The notes beneath the pieces were generated by a model. That model was not told the origin of the DNA and made no database searches. It worked only from the letters and a program-made list of their open reading frames with translations. Positions 48,833-62,400 of a DNA stretch of 64,000 bases are shown one piece after another (position 1 is the stretch's first letter; each line of letters starts with the position of its first letter). The DNA lies in contig OX457026.1 of the NCBI GenBank assembly GCA_949752745.1, forward strand, positions 36,498,723-36,562,722, read 5' to 3'. The stretch is from Protula sp. h YS-2021. Its lineage: Eukaryota; Annelida; Polychaeta; Sabellida; Serpulidae. The position numbers were made by a program, and so were the translations under genes.

Positions 48833-50895
48833 TAACAAGATTGTCGATGGACAATGCCCCACCTCGCGAAGGAGGATGCCAGGATTTATGACATAGAAGT
48901 ATAATCTTTAACCATTATTTCAAGATAGTAAGGCTATGTACCTGGCGTCAGTCAAGATTTTAATACACAATGATTTATCGCCAATATTTCCGCCAATTTT
49001 TGGCGAATCGCCAAAAAAGTAATAACCACGTTGGTACTTATATCCCCTGCCTTTAATAAAAAAAAATGCTAAGATAATACGACCGCACCCTTGCGTCCAT
49101 CAATATCTTTTCGTTAATATCTCTATTATTTTTTTTGGTAAGCTCGAACAAAATCACTAATAGTTCGGTGGACACTTGTAGCCCCCTGCATTCAGTCAAA
49201 ATTTAATGATGTTTTCACTAAAATCCTAAGAGGACGTCTTTACTTTTTAAAGAAAATTTATTTTCAATGTTTTCGCTGGTGATTGAATGCATCAACAAAA
49301 AATCATATCCAGTTGTACATTTATGCTCCCCGACTTCAATCAAAATTTTTCAATCAAACTTTTCAATAAATCCCCAGGAGGAGATACATTTTTAAGAAAA
49401 GTGGATTTCAATCAATATTTACCGCTAAATTTTTGGTAATTCATCAAAAAGTAACAGCAAGATTTGACTACATTTTTATGGCAGCCAGGTCCACTCTAGT
49501 GTACGTTTAGATTTTAATTGTATTTTTTTCGCCAATTTTTGGCGAATAGAAAAAAAACTAGAGCCACGTAGGTGGAATGTTCGAAATCTTGAATCAAAAT
49601 TACAACAGAGTGAGGCGATAAGCCTGGCGTCACTTAAGATTTCAACAAGAGAATCGTTTTACCCCAATACTTCCGATAATTTGGCAACTACCAACAAGAA
49701 AAATGCTAGCCACTAGGCACTACTGTCCGCTTCCATTCTTCCAATTTTTTCTGACAGTACGATTATATCCCTAGCGTTTGTAGAGATTTTAGTCAGGAAT
49801 TGATTTTTTTAACCAATATTTCAGACATTTTTTTCAGAATCACGAAAAAAAGTTATGGCTCGGTAATTAACAATGACCGCTATCTCAACCAAAATTGTAT
49901 TTCTCGGTTGTCAGTTACGACTTAAACAACAATTTTAATAATAGCCACGTATAACAAGAAACCTTCCATCAAAATATTAGGACTTTTCCATTAAAATCCT
50001 AGGTGGAGATACCTTTTTTCTATAAAAAAATATTTTCAACACTTTTTGGCAAATTACCAAAAAATAAGAGGTAGGTCCTAATGTCTGACTCCCCCAATTC
50101 AAAATTTTACGACGGTAACATTCCATCCCTAACGTCAATTAAGAGTTTAATAAGAAATTTGTTTTTTCGCCAATAATTCCGCCAATTTTTTTCGAATTAA
50201 GAAAAAAAGCAATAGCAAGGGAAGTACCAATGACCGTTCTCTTTAACTAAACTTTCACAACAGCAAGGCCATTTTTAGGGGCGTTAGTTAAGATTTTACT
50301 GAATTAGTTTTTCTTCTGTTTTTCGCCAATATTTTTGGGAATTTTTGGCGAATCAAAAATAAAATTAACAAATAACAATAGTAATAACATCACAGCCAAG
50401 TAGGATCTGATGTCCGATTCCCTCATTCAAAATTTTAAGGCGGTAAGACAAATATAACTACCGCTAGTTCAGATTTTAGTAAGAAATTCGTTTTTCGCCA
50501 ATATTTCCGCCAACTATGATTCCAAGACAGCAAGGCTATTTTACGAAAAAGTTTTTTTCGCCAATATTTTACCCAATGTTTGGCGAACCGCCAAAAAAAA
50601 GTAATAGCCAGATGAACACTTATGTTACCTACCTTCCAACAAAATTTCAGGGCGTTTCCCTATAAATCCTAAGCGAAAATACGTTTTAAAAAAACTTGAT
50701 TTTCGGTCAATATTCCCGCCAATTTTTGGCGAATTGCCAAAACAAGTAATAAGCAGGTAGTTACTTAAGTCCGCTACCTTCAACGAAAATTTCAAGATAT
50801 TCAGGCTGAAAACTGAGGTGTAGATGCGATTTCTCAGCTCAAAAGCGTACATATGCACATACTTTCATCGACTTCTACAGAAGCGGGGTCTAAAA
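48833..50895 (+). mobile_element. Tandem-core element, copy C
   Basis: It has the same head (ataacaagattgtcgatgga, then caatgccccacctcgcgaag), the same core motif (gccaatttttggcgaatcgc) and the same tail (gcgatttctcagctcaaaag) as the copy at 42.6 kb, over almost the same total length (about 2.06 kb). The units are more diverged from each other. Confidence 0.7.
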
Positions 50896-51049
50896 ACTGA
50901 TCTTTCCAGTACGAACTTGAACTTGACTACGTCTCGAGGAGTACGTCTATCCCCCGTGGGCGATATGGTGTGTGTAAGGCTGATGCGTGTTGACTACGCA
51001 AAATTTAAAAGTGTAAGGATAGGTAGACGTAGTGTCTAACATTTGAACG

Positions 51050-51600
51050 AATCAATCCATTAACCAGTAGGCGAGTGAGACTGCCGTATATACGGTAAGC
51101 CCAGTGCCGATTTTCAAAAGTCCGCTATTTTGTCAATTTTTTGTGATTCGGAAAATTCTTTGTCACTGCACTGCGGAAGGGTCCAGAGAAGCCGTGTACA
51201 AAATTTGAAACGACTCCATCCATTAATGTGACCTATAGGCGCGAGACTGCCGTATACACACTCAGTCCAGTGCCGATTTTCAAAAGTCCGCCATTTTGTC
51301 AATTTTTTTTTCGATCCGGAAAATTCTTGGTCACTGCACTGCGAAAGGGTCCAGAGAAGCCGTGTACAAAATTTGAAACAAATCCATCCATTAATGTGAC
51401 CTGTAGGCGCGCGAGACTGCCGTATATACACTCAGTCCAGTACCGATTTTCAAAAGTCCGCCATTTTGTCAATTTTTTTTTCGATCCGGAAAATTCTTGG
51501 TCACTGCACTGCGAAAGGGTCCAGAGAAGCCGTGTACAAAATTTGAAACAAATCCATCTATAAATGTGGCCTGTAGGCGCGTGAGACTGAAGCGTGACAG
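51050..51600 (+). repeat. Three ~166-172-bp tandem units with a shared tail
   Basis: Units run from aatccatccattaatgtgac through cagtccagtgccgattttca, tccgccattttgtcaatttt and gtccagagaagccgtgtaca. Anchors lie at 51121, 51287 and 51459. Directly after the array a tail reads gacagacgcacagacagagg and ends near cattccacggggaataatat (51670), a layout seen in short interspersed or non-autonomous elements. Open frames on both strands are repeat artefacts. Confidence 0.75.
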
Positions 51601-51916
51601 ACGCACAGACAGAGGGACGGACCGAAAAGTTCAAAATTATAACCCTCCCATTCCACGGGGAATAATATATTAAGTGCACCAGTACCACCAAATACACAAA
51701 CTATATGCAAGGCGAATAACCATTTTGCAATATCAATAAGCGTTCCAGTGCAATCTTGGGTATAAAAAATAAGCCACCATCTACTGTATTTGATAATTAA
51801 TTACTCATTAACATTCAAAATTAAACACGGGTTTTTATCTTCATTAAGGCTTTTAACTGTTAATCGCAGGCAGATCACTCGGGAGAGATGCACCGTTCAG
51901 TAACATGTCTGTCTTC

Positions 51917-52080
51917 TCTTATACTAATGCTGGCACTTCCTTCACATTAAGTACACCTGGTACTTTCTTCGCTGAGAGTACTGCAGGTAGCTTCTTTGCA
52001 TCAAGTACTGCTGGTACCTTTTTCACATTAAGTACTGTTGGTACTTTCTTCATATCAAGTACTGCAGGTACTTTTGTCAA
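51917..52080. repeat. 33-bp minisatellite open on both strands
   Basis: About five units centred on agtactgcaggtacttt-type sequence, with GTAC palindromes. The plus frame reads STAGTFFxLSTxGTFF; the minus frame reads KKVPAVLDxKK repeats (11-residue period). Neither can be tied to a gene. Confidence 0.75.
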
Positions 52081-53335
52081 GTTATTTCCTTTCTTCTTCT
52101 TTCCAAGTACAACTCAAGAAATCCAGAACAAACACAACACACAAATATCGCACTTTCTTGACTTATCACCGAGACAAAAGAAGTCTTTAATGTCAAGAAT
52201 ACTGACCCAGATGCTCACCAAATTTTTTGCTTTTGTTTGGGCCTCACCTCCGCTATTAGTCGATAAACTGGCATTTATTAAATGTCCATCTGTCTACCCT
52301 TCCTCTGGGTAAGTGAATTTTTCATTTTTATTTATTTTTTTTTTTTTGCTGCTTCTCAAAGCAGGATGTTGTCCTTCTTTAAAGTGAGTAAAAAAAAAAA
52401 AAGAAAGCAAACCTATCACCTCCGCTATAGTGAGGGGTCGTGCTAAATATAACGCTGGCACGAAACCACCAATTTTCGTGTATCTCCGTAATTTTAAAGG
52501 TTGGTAGCCTCAAAGACCGGCATTTTTTCTGGGCAATAAAAGAATAAGAGGGTAAGACTGCACTACGTTTTGAAAAATGTCGAATTAAAGAAGTTAATTT
52601 TTAAAAATTAATTCTTTACTTGTTTTGTTATTTATTTAGTAAACAAGGAAAAAATAGTTAAGTTGTTAAATCTTTCATGTTTTTTTTTCTTCTAGGCTAG
52701 TTCACTGCACTCGTTTTCAAAAACTACATCATTCGGCAACTTTTTAAGTTGCTAGACCAACATGCCAGCGACGGATTCGTGCTCATTTCGAACAGTGTGA
52801 ACAAGTATTTTTGCGCTTTTTTTTTTAAATTCCGGCAAGCTTTATTCTGAAGTCTTATCCTCTTATTAAACCCACCTTCACATAGTAGTTTTTACTAACT
52901 TACTGGAACGTTTGCCTTGAGTTCAAAATTAGCATCCAAAGATATGGTTTCGTGAATGATGTTTTTTACTCAATCCCAATTCACAAGACAGATGCGACAT
53001 GAAAATTACGGAGAAGGCCACGCGGAAACACTTCAGAGAAAAAGGCAGGGACTGCAGTTTGCTCTGTCGCACTTTGTAAATCGTATCTCCCTTAAAAATC
53101 AAGAAATCAATAAAAAAAACCAAGAAGAAATCGCAGGTTTCGTCTCTGCTTCGCATCAGGAGTTATCTTTTGAATCTTAAACACACATGATATAAAAGAA
53201 ACCAGGCAAGATAGTCGCATAAGCCGCGCGCGGAACATAAGCCGCGCACGTTACTCCATCGCCATTCCCGTAGCCCACTCACAGCAAACTGTCATGTTAA
53301 AAAAATAATAAAGTCGAACGTTTCGCCATCGGATA
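52081..53335. other. PLEKHM2: Non-genic DNA downstream of PLEKHM2, probably its 3' UTR in part
   Basis: On the minus strand a possible AATAAA lies at 52846-52841. The 53215-53250 stretch repeats taagccgcgc twice. No other gene seen. Confidence 0.4.
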
Positions 53336-53428
53336 TCACAACGCCCTCTGGTGGCGTATTTTTAACAGGCCGTCGCGGCATCGCTTCAGCAGTGCTTTAT
53401 CTTCCAGAACAGTGCTTGGCAGTTCAAC
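53336..53428 (-). CDS. PLEKHM2: PLEKHM2 terminal coding exon
   Basis: After a gtttcag acceptor this 93-nt exon encodes 30 residues beginning VELPSTVLEDKALLKRCRDG and ends in TGA. It follows exon 53870-53754 (phase 0 join, ...WRALFQ|VELP), and the family also ends with a short V(D/E)LP-type tail. An AATAAA on this strand (TTTATT at 52841-52846 as written) lies about 490 bp further on and may end the transcript. Confidence 0.78.
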   Translation of the reverse strand, partial: VELPSTVLEDKALLKRCRDGLLKIRHQRAL

Positions 53429-56400
53429 CTGAAACAAGTCAGTGTTTTCAAACATGACACTCCACAAAAATAGTTAAAACTACGTGCTTCAGCATTATTC
53501 ATTCCAACAAAGTAACCTAATACTGGTGGTAGCAACTGGCGAACTGATATGGAACTGCCAATCAGTTTGTGTCTACTCTTAAATACGAGTTAAAACAGAC
53601 TTATTTCGGAGACAGATACCGTGGTTTCACATCACACACTGCACACATTCATATCTGGCGCGAGTTTTAAAAATATTTAGTATTCTAGTTATGCTAAGTA
53701 GGGCCGTTGATGAGATGGTGCAAAGTTCGTTCTGGTTTGAAAAAAGGAGAGACCTGGAAGAGGGCCCGCCACGAGTCGTCCAGTGCTGACAGGAAGTTGT
53801 CCCGGCCCTGTGCACAGTTAAAGTAGACTACCCACTGCTCTGGCTCGTGCGAATTCGGAGCATCGAAACGCTGAAAATACAACAGACGCTACATTGATTG
53901 CATCAGAAACCACGCAAAAAACATGAACTAACTATGGTGACAGCATTACTCTAACCCGATAACTCTCAATCCCGATAACTTTTCCGGCAAGATCTTCGTC
54001 CCTCCCCACCGGGGACAGATTGCACAGTACCTATAAAATCGTTGAATTTCATGCTATTTCAGTCTATCTATATTAGTCTTCTTCTATCTGCCCCTCTCTA
54101 CCATTCCCTTATGTGGTAAAAGGGAACGGATGGAAGATTAGTACATATAAAAACAGCTATGCATTGATATAAAAATGAGGAAATTATTCCTGCTGCAGTG
54201 TAATGGCCAAATTATGATGCATAGATTTAGATCTGCAAGGAAGGAGTGTGAAACAAAGGATATATATAACCTTCTATCCGGGCCCCTCTGTATAATTAAA
54301 GCATTGGAAAAGGGGAGAGATACAAAAGCACATTATATAGCCCCCCCCCCCCCCCCCCACATACATGACATTCCTAAAGGGTGTTCTTTGGGAATATCTA
54401 CAAGTAAACAGAGGCTTGTCTTTTTTTCTTTTTTTTTTGGGGGGGGGGAGGTTACATTTTCGACAAATATATAATGTTCACCATTATCTTACAGCATATA
54501 AAATCTTTGTCCTTTCAAACGATTACTGCTGAAAACATGCTGGTGTTGAGAAGTACACATCGGATCTATTTTGCCGCCCACTGTAATTGCCCTTTATCTT
54601 GTAAAAGATATGCCAATAAAACCATTTTTGTTCCGTTATATTTGCCACATAAAACAGCATCATCTGTGTTTCGCCAAATTTTCTAGTTTTCCAACCATTC
54701 GCTTTCTATTTCCCTGACATGCGATAGATCAAAAGTTCGGGCCAGCATAATGAGCTATTATACGTGCATGCAGAAATTATAATAGTCCTCAGTTTAAAAT
54801 AATGAATAATTTCGATACATGTGCATACAATGTAAATCAGCTTGAGCAGGATTATCTGGAAAATATGTCCATAAAACTCATTATCATTACACTGGCTTTT
54901 GTAGTGGAGAGGGGGTAAATGGAAGTATTAAGTATATAGAGACACAAATACATATTCGCTTTCTATCCTCTCCCTCTGCCATTGCCTTATGTATGGAAAA
55001 GAGTATAGATAGAAGTATAATGCATATGAGATCGTAAGATACACTAATCTTCTGTCAGACCCCCGAGGTACACATGGGAGATATTGCCACTTTTCCTAAC
55101 ATGCACTTCTTCTTAAACATATATTCTGGTGTCGCCCATGCGTCACAATGACCAGCCGCCAGGGAACAAAACCCCGGGTACAGATTATGAACACTGTTCA
55201 AGTTTCACTATATATCTTATCGCATTTTGGCGTCTACATTTCTAATTCGCCACACAGCTTACTTCTTTCCCCTTTTCGTGATTCGCCTACACCTTTCCAT
55301 TTCTTTCGAGAAGAGCTGAGTAGAGAAAAGTGCTCAAAGGATTCAGGGGCGTGTGGGAGGGGTCGGGGCGACTCATACCTTACGATGACGCAGAAGTGCT
55401 GGGTGTCTGGGTGGACACAGGTGGCGATGATGTCGATGGCGTTGAGGGAGGGGGTGGGGCGACTCATACCTTACGATGACGCAGAAGTGCTGGGTGTCTG
55501 GGTGGACACAGGTGGCGATGATGTCGATGGCGTTGAGGGAGGGGGTGAGGCGACTCATACCTTACGATGACGCAGAAGTGCTGGGTGTCTGGGTGGACAC
55601 AGGTGGCGATGATGTCGATGGCGTTGAGGGAGGGGGTGGGGCGACTCATACCTTACGATGACGCAGAAGTGCTGGGTGTCTGGGTGGACACAGGTGGCGA
55701 TGATGTCGATGGCGTTGAGGGAGGGGGTGAGGCGACTCATACCTTACGATGACGCAGAAGTGCTGGGTGTCTGGGTGGACACAGGTGGCGATGATGTCGA
55801 TGGCGTTGAGGGAGGGGGTGAGGCGACTCATACCGTACGATGACGCAGACGTGCTGGGTGTCTGGGTGGACACAGGTGGCGATGATGTCGATGGCGTTGA
55901 GGGAGGGGGTGAGGCGACTCATACCTTACGATGACGCAGAAGTGCTGGGTGTCTGGGTGGACACAGGTGGCGATGATGTCGATGGCGTTGAGGGAGGGGG
56001 TGAGGCGACTCATACCGTACGATGACGCAGACGTGCTGGGTGTCTGGGTGGACACAGGTGGCGGTGATATTGACGGCTTTTGGGAGGGGGGTGGGGAGAG
56101 AGAGAGAGAAGAAGAGGTTCATGTCTTACAATGACGCAAAAGTGCTTGGTGTCTGGGTGGACACAGGTGGCGGTGATATTGACGGCTTTTGGGAGGGGGG
56201 AGAGAGAGAAGAGGCGGCTCATTACTTACAATGACGCAGAAGTGCTGGCTGTCTGGGTGGACATAGACGGCGGTGATGTCGATAAGGTTGGCGGCGCCGA
56301 GGGTGCGGAAGAAAGAGGTCTGCACGTCCTCGTGGCACGTTAGTAGGCGCGTGCGCGTCAGCACCAGACAGCACGGCACGATCACGCCCTTGTTACTCAC

Positions 56401-59400
56401 CGCCTGCCAACCAGCAACAACCAACAAGTCGGTCGTGGTGTCGCAAGTAACGACAAAAACAACCAATAACAACTTCACCCGTTTTCAGTTCTAGTATCAT
56501 TCGATTTCGTTTCCATTGAGTCATCAACCAATTCATCTTTCATGAAATAACACATAACAAACTTTAAACTGAATAAAAATCTTGAGTGTTTTCTTCTGAA
56601 AATGATTCTAAAACATTCTGCAATGCACATCTGCTCGGGAAATTGTTTGATAAACTTGTTTGATAGTTTTTGCTCTATTCTAAACATACAGCGCTGTGAA
56701 AAACTGTGGAATATTTTGTTTAGTACCCATGCATACCACGACTATTACACAGGTCTTACCATACGCTTCAAGATCTGCGCCGCATTCTTATTCAAGAATG
56801 GAATGCCTCACCACAAAAGGAAATCAGTAACTGCATTGTTTGCATGCGTAGACGAGTTAACTCGTGCATCGCACAGCAAGGATATAACATGAGATATTGA
56901 CAGCTTTTGAATTTTGAAAATGTCCCCGCGGATGTTTGTGAGATCACAGCAACAGAAGTAACTGGTGAAAATTTGTGAAGTTTGTTTTACTTTGTTGCCA
57001 AATGAACACTGTTTTCTTCCATATAATTTCGTTTAGATCAAAGCGACTGCGAGTACGAAAAAAAATGATCCCAAACTTAATATTCCACACTTTTTCTTCA
57101 CAGCACTGTATTTATTGCTGGCAAAGCCCACCCCCATTTGCTGGGAGACGGCCTGGCACAGGCTCTGCAGCCACTCCTGGCATTCCGTCAGGCTGCTGGC
57201 GCCTAGCAACAGCGAGCTGCCGTCGCTAAGCAACACCTCCATCGTGTTCGCCATGTCCCGGCACATGCGGCAGCCTTTACACTGCTCCACGCTGCAACAA
57301 AACGATAACAACAACTCAATTCCTTGCCCTTACCTCCGCCCCCATCCCCCCCCCCCCCAACCCCCACCCACCCGAAAATGTCCAAACAACACCGCACAAT
57401 AAGCTAAATCAGACTGTCAACATCCTGTGAGGTCAACTGAGATTATAAGCGGAATATCGTGCTAGTGTACATACCTCTTTGTACACTTATCAGAGTGCTA
57501 ACCGAAAGCCTCCGTTTTCTATGTTTGAATGTATATTACGTTCATACTATTTCTCTCTTACTATTTATCTTAACAATTAGGTGGATTTCTTTTCTTTATT
57601 TTTATAATAATAATCACTATTACTGTTACATTAACACGTGTCAAAAAATATGTGTAAAAAATATACGTAAAAAGTTATGTCCATGGACTTACTTGAGATT
57701 TACGCTGAGCAAAGGTGGTGTTTTGTCATGTTTTTCTCTGTGTAAATATAGTGTCCCTTCTCTATAAAGTAAACAATCAAAGATGACGAGCCTGGTTCTG
57801 AGCTATTGTCAAAGTCATCCAACGTAAGATTTTTTTCTCTTTTATTAAAAAGCTATCACAATGTGTTTTCTTGTTGGAATTATAATCATTCATTTCTAGG
57901 CTACTTTCTGAGAGTGCGGAGAGAGAGGAGAAAGGAAATCCCCCACAGAATCCAATACTTTTTGAGAGTGCCCTCAATGTTACTTTCGCATGAGATTGGA
58001 AATCCCCCACAGAATCTAATATTTTCTGATAATGCCCACAATCTTAACTCGTTTTAAATGCAGCTCTCAACGTTTGCTTTGAAAGAGAACAGATATTCTG
58101 ACCTATTTACAAGGACGCATAAGGGGCCAGGGGAAATTATCGCAGTTTTAACTGAACCAAAACACTGCGATGCAAGTTTGATAAAACGGACAGCTGAGTA
58201 TTTTAAGTTTAAATTTTACCGTAACTAATGTAGAGGAAAGGTCCCGTGCTTTGTTCATTAATTTTCATGCACGCTCTCGATTAAACACTGTTAGATGCAT
58301 AATATAAATGCGTAAGAAAAATATCCTTTGCGTACAGATACGCTTGCGACAAACGCAAAAATAAGTCGCAATAAATTTCAAAAAATAAATGCATTTTGTT
58401 GCAGAAAAATGAAACAAAACGCGTCCTGCGTGTCGCAAAGTGCATTTGGCAGGCCGCAATAAATCGCAACAAATTTTACATACATTGACACTTGCCTGAG
58501 TGTTATGCAACACATTGTCTTTTGATGTTTTGCATTGTGTACTGTACTAATCCCCAGTAATGCGCATTTTGTTTGCACACAAGAAGTATTGTGTGGGATG
58601 GTATGATGCTAGCAGTGTTTAAATATTTCATGTTGTTTTACAGTGTGCATGACCATTTATTTTCCAGACTGAAAGGGTGTAAAATGTTAATTTAAAAAAT
58701 GCTGTGTTAACTCACAAGTGGATATGTGTTCAGTTCTTTTATTATGAAATTATCGCTTTTTAAGTCAAAAATTTGATAACTAAATAGCAACTAAATTTTT
58801 TCAAACCTTTTCTACCACCCCTTGCCGTCATGTTATCCTCAGTTTAAGACTAAAACCACCCCACAGGCCTGAATAAAAATTGTATATTTTTTTCCCATTT
58901 GTAATTCCATTTCTATTTCACACTTCCCCACCCCCTCCGGCCAGAAAGCTAACTTTTTGATGTGTTTTTTTTTTAACGAAAAACACTATTCATGTAAATT
59001 TATTCACTTTTCACTTAAATATGGGAAATAAAAACATGAGAAAGAAAGGAACAAAACTTGACTACGTTCCACGGGGGATAATTTCAAATTAAAAGCTTTT
59101 TCCTTAATATTAGTTAACACTGGCATTCCTTGGACAGTAATCTCCCAAGCACATAACACTGGCATTCCATTTTTAATTTTATTTCATGTCGCCCGAGAAC
59201 ATGTACTTATACAATAATTTTAAACACAAATACAGCCTATTACACGTCCACACATACAGCTGAAACATTGACTTGTTTACACAGAGTACATGCAATTGGA
59301 GTGAATGCGCAGGGGGATTAAATCGCTTGCGTGAATGTTTGCTCAAGGTGTAATCTTATCATCAGTGTGAAATAAGTCGCAACATATTGCATGCTCAGGA

Positions 59401-62400
59401 CGCGACCTCTGAAATATTGGATCGCGGCTAGACGCAATAAAATGCAATAAGTCGCAATAAAAAATTGCAACTTTTTGCGTTTTATTCCAACATATTTTTG
59501 CGTTTGTCGCAAGCGTATCTGTACCTCAGAATGAAATAGCCAGTTTTCCACACAGAGGAACCAAAACCGAAATAGGAGTCGTGGGACTTGTAGCGCAGCG
59601 TGCCTTCCTTGGACGCCCCAATCTGCAGCCAGCCCGCCGACGTGGGCTCTGCGTCCTCCCAGTATACCAGCGAGTAGTGTAAGATCGTGACGTCTGTTTT
59701 CTGTCGCAATGCAAATAAATGAGAGAGAATTCTAGCTGACACACGTGGCTTCTTAAATGATAACATTTACATGTTGTACGATAATAATATGCAGTTGCAT
59801 TATCTGCAAGCATAGTGTACATTGAATCAATATCTGGACTAAAAAGGCTCAGTTTGGGTGGAGTTTTCATGTCGCCCACGGCTCATACTGAATTCAGATG
59901 TCTACTTTAGTTCACACGCCAGGCATGTCATCTGGGCTGGGTCGGTCGCAAACTGTCACTTACACGTACATTGCTTACACGCAGCCGTTAAACAGATTGG
60001 GTTAAAACGTTCAGAAGTAATATGAATGTAAATGGCTGACCCAGGGACATGACAGATCGCATTTCCTCACATCCGTAGCCCACGCCCCCCCCCCCAACCC
60101 CTCCCTCCCCGATCGGTCCCGGCGTGAAATAAATAATACGTAAAGTAGAACGTGACATCACACACCTGGCATCTACATTCCGAAGCTGCCCACTTTTTGA
60201 TGGCGATTTTCTGATTCGTGGCGTCTGTCAGTATGCTGAGGCGTGGAAGATCCTGTTCGCTGTGCCGGATGGCGTTATCCAGGTGACCCATAATGCACCT
60301 GAAAGTCACAAACGTGCAAAAGCTTATGTGTATCCCCTGTAGGTAATTTTTCCGCTTGATTTCTAGCCGTTCGAATGCTCCATTAAAATCACCACATTTT
60401 TTCACTTCGCACTAATTTGCCATGTAGGGAAATAAAACAGGTCTCCCAGCAGATGTTGCTTTTGAAAAAAAAGGAAACTGATTCTATCAATTGCAAGAAC
60501 AAATTTCGTGAATATTTCCAAACTGAAGAGCCTACTCACTCACTGAAAATGTAACTGCTGAATTGTTCCGTCATCTCATCTACTGCATGCTTTATTGAAA
60601 CTGCATCAACTACTATTCCTTACATTTCCTTACATAGGTAACATCTTTCACCTCATTCTTCACAACATAACAACCTACTTTGTTAACAGCGCATCCCCTG
60701 TAGTGATCCAGAACTGCTTTCTTCTGTTTGTGCACACGATATTCAGCACTTGGTACTCCAGACCGAGCTGTAAACAGTCAATCAAGAAGCCTCGTATTTG
60801 CCGCCGATTCTTAGTTAGTTGAGGTATCTATGAGTATCAATACACGTGATGCGGTCTTTTTTCAATACCATATCATATAAGTATAAGATCAGCGAAGATG
60901 TGGAGTTCATATGTTATAATGTAAAGTCAACTGTACACTAGAAACTATCACTAGCCATTAGACGACATTAGTTAGCACTATATTTGTTATGCCGAAAAAT
61001 GTTAAAATCAACGTTCTGTGAAGTAAAAAATGACCCCAACTCATTAAAAAAATTCCCTGATTTTACCCTGATGAAAAATGAAATGAGTTTTCCCTAATTT
61101 TTCCTCAAATTATGAAATTTCCTGCCTTTTCCCTGTATGGAATCGGTTTTCCCGATTTTCCGGAAATTCCCTGATTTTTCCATATTGTGGACACCCTGCA
61201 CGTAATAAAGCGCCGCAAGTACCACAATTCGAACGACTTTACAGGTCTCTACCCCCAGCAGTCTTCGCCAGACCGAATGTAAATTTTTTCAACCTAAAAG
61301 AATTCAGACTTTCTTTCTTAATTCCCTTTTTCCGGTCAAAAAGGAATACGTACAAGACAAGTGTGAAAAATGACATCTTTCTTAGTACTTACAGATAAAT
61401 AATGTGAATGAATAATGTTATCTAACTGATAACGAGCCACAACGAAGCACTTACAGATATATAGTCGATTTCAGTGAAATTAATGGTGGCCTCCTTTCTG
61501 AATTTATTATGCTTGCTTTTCGACGTCAGGTATATAGCTCTGTCTGTTAGGATTAGCAGCACGGGTTGCAAGTCACCCTCTGTATGACCTGTAACATAAC
61601 CAAAAGCCGTAGTTCCTGCAGCCACAGTCAACATACTGTCAAACTTCACCACATATTAGTAGAGATTGATTTTTCTACAATTGATATATTTTAAGGGAAT
61701 ACGACAAAGGCCAAAAACAAATCGCCCCAGATTAGATAGATTTCAGTCAAAAGCATCTGAACCTAAGACATGTCGGCTATTTCCGTGTCAGTTGGGGAAT
61801 AACTTTTCTTTCATTCTTTGGCAATCAGATCTTTAGTTTAACGGCAATCAGTACTCAATTGTGCAGCTCAACAATTTCCGTGTCTTATGTTAAACTGTGA
61901 ACGCGCTTTTTTATATCTATTTTTTCTTTATTTTATCTCTTCACCCTCGCCCCCTCTCCCGCCCCACACGCACACACTTTTTGGATACTGCACCTAAACA
62001 TGTGCTGAACATTTTGATAAAACTCTCCTCTTCGGACTGAAAGACTTCGAGCATCAACAGGAGTTTGGTGTTATTGTCGACCCTAAAACATACACAACAT
62101 TGTTCTTATTGTCGACCCTTAAACATACACAACATTGTTCGTAAGCTTGTTTACATTTCATACCAAATACAATCAATCTTTGCAAATGACCACAACTGAG
62201 GTATACTACAAGCTATTACAGCCCTGTTGACCATCAGAATTATACAATACACCAGTTCCTAGGTAGATCGGGGAGGGCGTGGACGCTGTGCTCGGCTTGT
62301 TCACACTAAACAGTAAACAAGGAATGCATCGTGCACCGGGTAACAGTGCTTTTGTAAACGAAAATATGTCAACTAGAGCGGTAAAGGCACATCAACACCA

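Noticed and set aside
52956..53180. Plus-strand Gln/Lys-rich frame just downstream of PLEKHM2
   Set aside because: Opposite strand to PLEKHM2 in its likely 3' UTR, no splice sites or family signature.
54175..54474. Plus-strand frame around 54.2-54.5 kb
   Set aside because: It runs through poly-C and poly-G tracts inside a PLEKHM2 intron and has no family resemblance.
55148..56134. Many 61-residue frames on both strands with WVSGWTQ or VHPDTQHFCVI
   Set aside because: They are generated by the 91-bp array; only the real exon at 56403-56230 has an acceptor and fits the protein.
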